In this document: piece after piece, positions 52,533-61,400 of the stretch | How the letters are laid out: every line of letters starts with the position of its first letter | How positions within the stretch are numbered: the stretch's first letter is position 1 | Assembly (NCBI GenBank): GCA_020137815.1 | Contig: CM035352.1 | Coordinates: 2,086,529-2,150,528 of the forward strand | DNA: 64,000 nucleotides | Origin: Hormiphora californensis | Taxonomy: Eukaryota > Ctenophora > Tentaculata > Cydippida > Pleurobrachiidae | Reading direction: 5' to 3' | Program-made: the position numbers and the translations under genes | Notes under the pieces: model-generated | Database searches by the model: none | What the model was told of the DNA's origin: nothing | What the model saw: the letters and a program-made list of their open reading frames with translations, nothing else

Positions 52533-53309
52533 CTGATTCGGGTGAGGGGGGAGGCACCATTATAGTTGACCATCCAGAGCAGGAAACAACACTTGATCAG
52601 TGAGTAGAAGGGAATCCAGAAGAGAATGTAGTCGGAGAAAAAATAAAGGACCCCAAAAAGCCTAAAAGGGTTTTATTATGATTTTAGAGCCCTTTTCTTA
52701 CTTCATTTTTTTTTTGATTTTTAGGGGTTTTGGTTTGGCAAAACCGGGCGCCGAAACCGCATGTAGTGAGGATCCGGGCATTATGGCTGTCTCTCGAAGA
52801 GAGTTATCTTGCAATACGAAGCACTGACCGACATGTAAGTTGGTCAGTGACTCTGGTAGTGCGTAGCAGTGTTGAGCTGCTGACTTTGTTACCTAACACA
52901 CTCACTCTTGAGGTACTAATATTCAGAATAGAAACAATCCTTGTGTTTTAGTACAAACCTGTAAACAATCCAGTAGGTAAGCCACTGAGTATCATCTCGT
53001 GTGTCTGCTGATTCTACCGCTTTGAAGGACAGGTAAGCGGGGAAGATGAAGCCGATGAAGTCACACAGGAAGGGAGATCCGTATCCGATAGCGAGCCAAA
53101 CTGCAGTGAAACCGACAACACCCATAACAAGGTTGACTTTGCTCACCTGGAATTATGAATTACCCGTTAGAGGGACTGTGGAATAATGATGAAAATAATC
53201 AGTCTACCTTTGTCTTGTCAGAGGCTTGCTGCACCACATTGTCAACGCAAGGATATTTCACAAGGAAATCCTCGATGCTTTTTCGGAAGCGGTCCACTTG
53301 GGCTGCCAT
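52533..53309 (-). CDS. REEP/Yop1-family ER membrane-shaping protein (3' end not found)
   Basis: REEP5/6-type proteins insert hairpins in the ER membrane and stabilise high curvature. Three phase-consistent exons: 53208-53309 (MAAQVDRFRKSIEDFLVKYP...), 52959-53146 and 52533-52661. The family block is clear: FIFPAYLSFKAVESADTRDD followed by TQWLTYWIVYRLFGVLYFF, then FSDYILFWIPFYSLIKCCFL continuing LW. Hydrophobic segments cover residues from about 38 to 125. The usual continuation (a basic amphipathic C-terminal tail of about 50 residues) was not found after the donor at 52532, so the listed end is the last supported coding base. Its start faces the afadin start about 700 bp away. Confidence 0.88.
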
Positions 53310-54008
53310 GGCTGAACAGAGATGTAATTTAACGAAATTGGTAAAGAATATTCATTTTATCGTCTGTAACAATTTTAGTCAGGCGAGACTGAGACAAGGC
53401 GAGACTGAGATACGGACAGCGGTCAGCGGAGGCTGGAAAGAAGAGAGGCACAGAAGATTTCACAAAACGACAAATTTGAGACGATGCGACACCACGCCAC
53501 AAAATTGGGCGCGCGCGTGAATTTGTATCGCGCGCAGCATCGTTAAATGCAATATACGCCGCGCCTTACGTTTTCAATCCGAAAGAGCGCCGATAAAATG
53601 CATGTCAGACTTTTTGAAACTTCAGCTTCGAATATTTTTTTTAAATTTTCAAAATTTCGATTTTTCAAATTTTGAAATTGGCCTTTGAAATGATCTTTGA
53701 AAAGCGCTGCCTTATCCCTGCCTTATCGGGGGGCCAGCGGCGTTTGCCAAACATGATCTTTGAAAAGCGCTGCCTTATCCCTGCCTTATCGGGGGGCCAG
53801 CGGCGTTTGCCAAACATGCTCTGAGCTCTCGGTAGTTGGTCCCTACACCCGCGCCCGGATTGCACCCTACTTGTGGGGGTGGGGGTTACACCTACGCCAC
53901 CGACCGCGGCTGAAGTGCTGTTTTGCTCGATCAGACTTTAATTTACTAGTCACTACTTTCTATTTAATAGAGGAAGGGGTATGAGTTCAGATATTTGGTG
54001 AAATCAAA
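53310..54008. promoter_or_regulatory. Divergent intergenic region, REEP and afadin
   Basis: Two genes start outward from this 699-bp stretch, so it may hold a shared promoter region. GCGCGC-rich DNA lies at about 53510-53570. No TATA box is obvious on either side. A 63-bp tandem duplication sits at 53691-53818. Inference from layout only. Confidence 0.5.
53691..53818 (+). repeat. Exact 63-bp tandem duplication
   Basis: TGATCTTTGAAAAGCGCTGC through GGCGTTTGCCAAACA occurs twice back to back with no differences seen. It lies in the REEP-afadin divergent region and is either recent or an assembly artefact. Confidence 0.93.
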
Positions 54009-55324
54009 ATGACATTCCGAGGCGGTGATCTATCTTACCAAGAAAATGGGTTCAGTAATGGGAATGATAGATACCCCCACAACAATTCTACTGAATATTA
54101 TGTAAGCACACCACTTTACACTCAAAACCAGTGAGTGATACTCTTCCAAAACCTGTGAATTATAAATCTTAAACCCCACTTCAGGGAAGCCCAAGAGAGG
54201 AAGAATACATGCGACAGGACAACAGGAACCGGTACGCCAGTAACTCTCCCGATACTAGGGATTCTAACCGGTACAGGGGCGGACCTCCCGACCCTGTAAA
54301 CAATCGACCTAATGATAGCTTCCAACCTCCTGATGATGATGTGAGGATGACCCCGGGGTACAAACAATGGGAGGAACTTAACAAAAAGATAAAAGAATGG
54401 AACAGCGAACGAAAAGAGATATTCCATCTTAGCTTTCCTGACAAGGTAGTTATTGTTACTTTGAGGGGTCATAGTTACTGTCCCTATCCTGGATATCTTA
54501 TCCACCCCCCTCTCTTTCAGTACATGGAGTATTTTGGAGTGGTACAGGTATTTTACCAGGAAACAGAGAGCAAATATATCAGCAAGTGTGTACGGATTTC
54601 TAGTGTTACTGATTGCTATCAACTCAAATGCATACTCAAGGAGAAATTCCAACTCCCCAGAGAGTTGAATCCTGGTCGTTTATCACTTTTTGAAGTACAC
54701 ATAAATAAAGGTAATCAACACGTTCCTCATGTACCTCACAGTGTCCAGTAGCTGCATAAAAGTTGTGTTATGTTACACACATTCCCTTCTAACTGTTATC
54801 ATGATCCCCTCTCTTTCAGCTGAAAATCTGATGGACAGCCGATCATTTCCACTGCAAATACAACTTAGTTGGGTCAGTAGTGACCTAGACGGGCGGTTTG
54901 TTCTTAAACTGTACAGCGATATCCCCACCTCACAAGACGTATTTGGAGACGTTGCTACCTTCAAGAAGGCGAACAACAATGACCTGAAGCTACAGCGCCA
55001 ACGGAAAGCAATTCTGGACCAGAAACTCAAAGGTTTCTTCAAGGATCAGGATCAGCCCACTGGAGGGCCGCTCAGGGTGCATGCGGATAGCATAAATGAT
55101 AAGCAGCCGTACAAGACCCTCCTTGTGTCTAATAATGATACCGCTTGGCATGTGATCAAGGATATGATGGAGAAATATGATATCCGGGGAAGTAGACCCG
55201 AGGAGTTTGCTCTCTTCCAGATTACACTGAGATCTGATTCTGGACGGGTGAGTTGTGTGAGAATGAGAGAGAAATGAGAGAGAGGGAGAGAGAGAGAGAG
55301 ATAGAGAGAGAAAGCGAGAGAGAA

Positions 55325-55406
<82 letters not shown>

Positions 55407-58400
55407 TGAGAGAGAGAGTGAGTGTGTGTTTGATTGTTTGGATAGCTCCGTGTCGTACTATAGTTTGGTGATGGGGTGATCACTGATCAGTGTGCGTGTG
55501 ACAAGTAAATCTATTTCTGCTACCCACCGCAACAACCCATTATCAATTGTAACAGTCTTGGCTGATTATCAACCGTTCCAGATGGATCAGTTTAAAGCAG
55601 ATTTCCCCTTCCATTATATCTCAAATGTGTGTGTTTACTCTCAATTCTCAAATGAAGTAAAAATAGGAGGACACCATTTCCAGATTTAACAATGGTCCCC
55701 TACAGGCAGGAGGAGCAACTTCTCTCCAACTCGGACTGTCCTATGACCTATCTTGAAGAACAAACCACCCAACACCTAGTATAACGTTTGATTTTAGACG
55801 CAGACCGCTCAATGCCTTCCCCGACATCCCCTGAGGAGCGGGAAACTGAGAGAAGGGAAACATTATCACGGAGGGTAAGTGTAAATGTTCTAATTGGGTG
55901 TCTAATTAGTATGCAATTAACTAACTATCCCACACTTCAGAGGCCGCCCTACTATGCCAGAGATGTACCGTATCTGTTGGAGATAGGGGCTAAACCGGGG
56001 GAGAGGCCCATGGTATTTTATCTGGATAATCATATTTCTGAGATTGGCTCTAATCCGAATGATAAATATAACTGCCTCTACCTACCCGGACCTGACGTAG
56101 ACGGGGTAAGGACAATTATTATATGAATTATAACAACAAAACATGGTTTCCCACAAACTACTGCGTGTTCCTTCGAGTCCCACCATTGCCTGGCTAGACT
56201 GTGTAAAGTGAGGGTTAGAACATAACAAGTCCCACCCCACGGTTCATTGTTCATTCCAAGAATTCTAACATGCCCCCCCCTCCTCAAAGGTGCACTGTGT
56301 GATCCGACAGGAGAAGAACTGCATGCTAATCAACCCCGCATCACCGGAACCTACATTTGTCAATGGAACCCGGATCCCTGATTTTGTGGACCTACACCCT
56401 GACGATGTTATTAGTATTGGCCGGAACTACAAGTTCCAGTTTGTCGTTCCCTACAATGAGCACTACCCGTCCCAGGATGACACTTCACCCATGTATCGGT
56501 ACCCAGCTCCCCCACAATATGGTACTCTGCCAAAGAGAGATGAGAACACAGTGAGCACGGAGAATGTGGAGACGGTCTTTGGGGTGAGGGGAAATGTTGA
56601 AACTATATCTACAACTCGACAGGTTAGTTCATTGTACAGTTACTATCTGCATAGTCTAATTTCTGATCTAACTATTGTATATTAATATTAGGTTGTCACA
56701 TAATTTATATTGTCTTTCAACAGCTGCAAGTTTAGTTCTTTCAAATGAAATGTACTCAAGTCGTTACACTTCTCTTGGTCGAAGAAAGCACGTGACATCG
56801 TTTTTCAACTTCATTGGTGCAACATTCTGATTGATCACGGGTGGGTGCTCCTTATCAAACCTCTGCTCAACATCATATCTTTTTGCCAGTGCCCAGAGAG
56901 TTAGCTTCATCAGCATCATAGCTAGATGCTTGCCAATGCATCCTCTGGATCCAGCCCAGAAGGGGGTATAGGAAAACTCAGCGGGGACGAAGTCTTCGGT
57001 CCACCGATCAGGGTTAAAAGTGAATGGATCCGCCCAGTATTCCTCAGTCGTGATGCATCACGTAGTGATTGTACGCAATCCGGAAACCTTTGGTGTAAAT
57101 TTTGTAGCCAGCGAAGTCATGCGACCCGTCTGCGTTTGTTGGTTTTTCTCGACTGAAGAGTAAAGAAAGAGAGTTAAATAAAAACAAATCAATTGAAAGG
57201 GAGGGGGAATATATGTCAATAGTGAATATAATACATTTTGAAATTAACAAACATGAATTACGTACTGGCTGGTAGTTCTCAATCCCCTCAGCAAAGCAGG
57301 TGCCATTCTCATCCCCTCCAAGATGCACTTTTCGGTAAACTTTAGATCCCTCAAATCCCCATTGCTCTCCACCTCCACCTCCCGCAGCTCTTGGAACATT
57401 CTCTCTTGGATCTTTGGTTGTTTTTCTAGCAGCATAAACAGAGTACAGGTCTGTTTTACCAGATTATCCACCACCAAACATACCGTCATCAAGTCATCCA
57501 CAACTTTATCGAACACCATGCTATGCTTCAACAGCGTGTTGGTCTTTCCAGTCATTCTTCCTGCGTCTATCAAGTTTGCCACCATACTCTGCTTATCAGG
57601 CAGCTGCAGCCCAGATCGCATATCCTTGGATGTCTTTTTGACAGCTTCCAGACAGTCCTGACGGAGCTCCTTGACAATTTCAATTACATTTTGGGCCTTC
57701 ATTTGGGTAAACTTCTTGTAGCTTATCAACGTTTTGGTCTCTTTAATTGAGATTTCATCGAGAATCCGAGAGGTCATATCAGCCACTTTCTGCGGCTCAA
57801 GAGGATCATCCATTCCCAGTGATTGCATGAATTGAATGTAGGTCACCGCCATCAAGTCATGGAAATCCACAACAGATCCCTTTGGCCCAACTTTCCTGTA
57901 CCACATACTACTAATATGTTCATCCAAGTGCTCCTTGCACTGTGGAAACAGAGCAGTCATGTTGGTCTTTGAGAAGAAATGGCTCATTGCCTTCCTCTTT
58001 ATAGCCCAGTTTTTGCCATTGCCCGAGAGGATACTGGCCGTCCCGACCAACTTCTGTCCTCTGATGGCCCTGTTCGGTAGATCCATTGCCTTTCTGTATA
58101 CGTCAACGGAAGTGGCCAGTTCTTTAAGGACTACGGGGTCGTGTGTAATCATGAGGAGGACGCTATTCATAAAGATGCAGTAGTTCTTTCCTAACTCCTT
58201 ACGCCACCTCATAATCGTGTCCAAAAGGGCGTTATTTGCACGTGCTTTGTTGAGCGTGTATACGTGTCCAACTACCCATCCATCCAATGGTGGTGTGGGA
58301 ATGTGCCGGTTGTCCCATTTTAGTTTTGCACTACACCAGTATCGCTTACCAAAATAGATACCAACCAGGGCGGCCAGGGTCAGTAACAGGTACATAATTA

Positions 58401-61400
58401 GCTGCTACTGTGACGAGGGGAAGATATTAGGGCATTCTAGACAATTACTAACACGACATAATCCAGCTGCCAGCAGGGTGCACAATAAAGACTAGCAAAT
58501 TTGTAAACTTGAAGCCTGTTAGTTTGCTGGATGAGTGAAAGATAAACAAGTTGATCTTAGTACGGTCTATTAAAACTAAACGAACTATTCTCATTTCAAA
58601 GTGTTCACTAATAGCAGTAGCAAGTCACTATCATAGTAACTCACTAAACTAACTCACTATGGTATCGTTCAAGGACCTCATTTTAGACACACTATATCCC
58701 CCGATGATGAGAATAAGCGGCGTCTTACAGATGCGGTAGTCGCAGGAAAGATGCTCAATACTCGCCTCTATAATACTCCTCAGACAAAGCATTATATGTA
58801 GCGAAAACGCTACACCCCATTTTCTTGAGGCTCTAGTCTCTACAGGGCTAGTCCAGTTGCCGGACATGAGCATCTTGGCAAATACGGAAGATAGGGTCAA
58901 TTTCTAATAAAAATTTAACGACTAAACTATTCCTGTACACGTGAGTAGCCTAATATACCTCAACATTATTGTCATGATGAGGTATGTTGAGTATAATAAA
59001 TAAAGTGATATATCCTAATTTAAACATAAGAATGAGTGGCATGATGATGTCCTGTCGACACGTGCAAATAATGAAACATAATGCAGTTATTCTTGTTTAT
59101 AGCCATAGTGAACAGAACTATAGGAAAGACCCCATGGTCACAATATATTATGTGACAACCTAATATCATGATGACGTATGTCTTTCCCTGCCTCCGCTGA
59201 TACCCCCCCCCATTCCAGGAGACGGAGATAGGACCTCCGAGTCGTAGGAACAGTGAGCTCCCTCGACAGACCCTATCACTGGATAATGAGCCAGGACGAG
59301 AGCCCATTGCAGAACAAACATTCCATGCAATGAACCGTGGCAGGTAATTTAAATTTTACGATTTTATCTGTTGGCAACAATATAATACAGTTGGACCCCG
59401 ATTTACCGGGTTGCTCGGGGGAAAGGGTTTTGCCCTGTAAATCGGGGTGCCCGGTATATCGTGGTCGAATCGGGGTCCTCCCGGTTATTCGTGGTTCCGG
59501 TAAATCGGGGTCCGACTATATATAATATAAAAGTTTTGACCATGAATATCACTCTCAAGGAAACACTTAAAAACCCAACATTTTCAGGGAATTACCCCGT
59601 GACCAGCCATCCGAATTCCCGGTCAAGTTACCCAACAATATGAACAATAAACCTCCCTCACCGACGCTGGAGGAGCAATCAGGGTTATTGGAGGAGTTCG
59701 AGTTTAGCATGGTTCCTCCTCAGGATCGAGTGAAGGATTCCCCTCCGACAACTCCGCTGGAAGAGAAAACTCTCTGGAATAACTACCCCAATAATCTGAA
59801 CGGACCGCAGACATCTTACCGAAACCCAAGGGACCAGGGACCAAGAAATGTGCCCTACCAGGCACCGTATGATCCACGACCCTACCCTCCCAGGGAATCG
59901 TATGATCCCCGTGATCCAAGAAACCGTCCATATGATCCTCGAGATCCGAGAAACCGGCCGTTTGACCCCCGTGATCCCCAGTCATTTGACCCTAGAATAG
60001 AACCACGAGGCCCGCCACCGGTTGAAAACAGGCCTTTTAATCCCCGAGATCCCATCCAGCCAGACCCCAGGTTATCACGAGGTGACTTCAGGCCCCCATA
60101 CGATCCCCGTGGAGGACCTGATAGAAGGCCATCTCTAGACAGAAGCGTGGATGAGCCACCCCGATCAAGACCTGACTCTCGGGGTTTCCCAGGAAGACAA
60201 TGGCAGGGGCCTGATAACTATAAACCAAGGGATCCAAGAGATTTCCGAACTCCTAGGGGTCCTCCAAGTCGAGGGGACTCTATTGAAGGACCGAGAGATC
60301 CACGTGACTTAAGACCTCCACCAAGAAGAGATGATACAATGAGAAGGGATAGTCCACCAAGAGGGCCAGATCCGCGAGATAGGAGAGAAGATCCGAGGGA
60401 TAGGAGGGAAGATCCGAGGGATAGGAGGGAAGATCCTAGGGATAGGAGGGGTGATTCTAGAGACAGGGACCCAAGAGATCGGAGAGATGGTCCAAACGAG
60501 AGAAGGGGAGACCCAAGGGATCGAAGAGACGACCCTAGGAACAGAAGAGGTGATTCGAGAGATAGAGATCCTAGGGACTATCGTGAGCCACGCAATAGAT
60601 TCGATTCCCGTGATGACCCGAGAGACTCCAGGCCGGATCGGGGTGGTGACCCGAGACGCCCAGATTCTCGAGAGAGGAGGGACCACCGGCCGGATTCAAG
60701 AGATAGGAGAGACCCCCGTGAGAGGTCTGGCTCGGCTGGAAGAAAGGATCCACCCCCTCCAAGAGATAGACGCGATTCGAGGGATGGAAGAGATTCAAGG
60801 GATAGAAGTGGATCTCGAGATGGGCTAAGGGACAAGAGGGAAGAGCCGAGGGATCGTAGGAGAGATGATCCCAGGAGAGTATCTCCCCCAAGGAGAGATG
60901 ATCCTAGAAGGGTGTCTCCCCCTAGAAGATCGTCTTCCCCCCAGGAGAGATTCTCCTCCAAGAAGGGTGTCTCCTCCAAGGAGGGACTCGGTGGAAGACA
61001 ACATGGGTGGTTTCGAAGATCAACCCGACGAACCGATCTACTCAAAGGTACGTGCTTTTTTTGCAATCTCTGAATTTCAGACAAAGTTGATGCTACTGGT
61101 CTCCTAAACCCTAACTTGCCCTCATATCATCTCTCCCTCAGCCGGGACCCAAGTTTGAGGGATCGGGGGTAGCCGTCTACTCGCCCCAAGAAGCAGAGCT
61201 TGGCCAGGATAGAGATCCCTGGTCGACGCCCACTGACGAGTTAGAGGAAGAGGATTTGGAAGATCTTAATATTTATCGAGGTAAGTTTTGTTTTTCACAT
61301 CCATTCTCCAACCCACTGGAGAATTCCTCGAAATGGTTAGTGGGAGGTTTAAGATCCCCGTTTTATGTTGTAGGGGTGACCGATTGTTTTTGACCCTTCT

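Noticed and set aside
52264-52560. 98-codon minus-strand frame as the REEP tail exon
   Set aside because: It overlaps the true exon end in another frame and does not show the basic C-terminal helix expected; the phase after 52533 does not lead into it.
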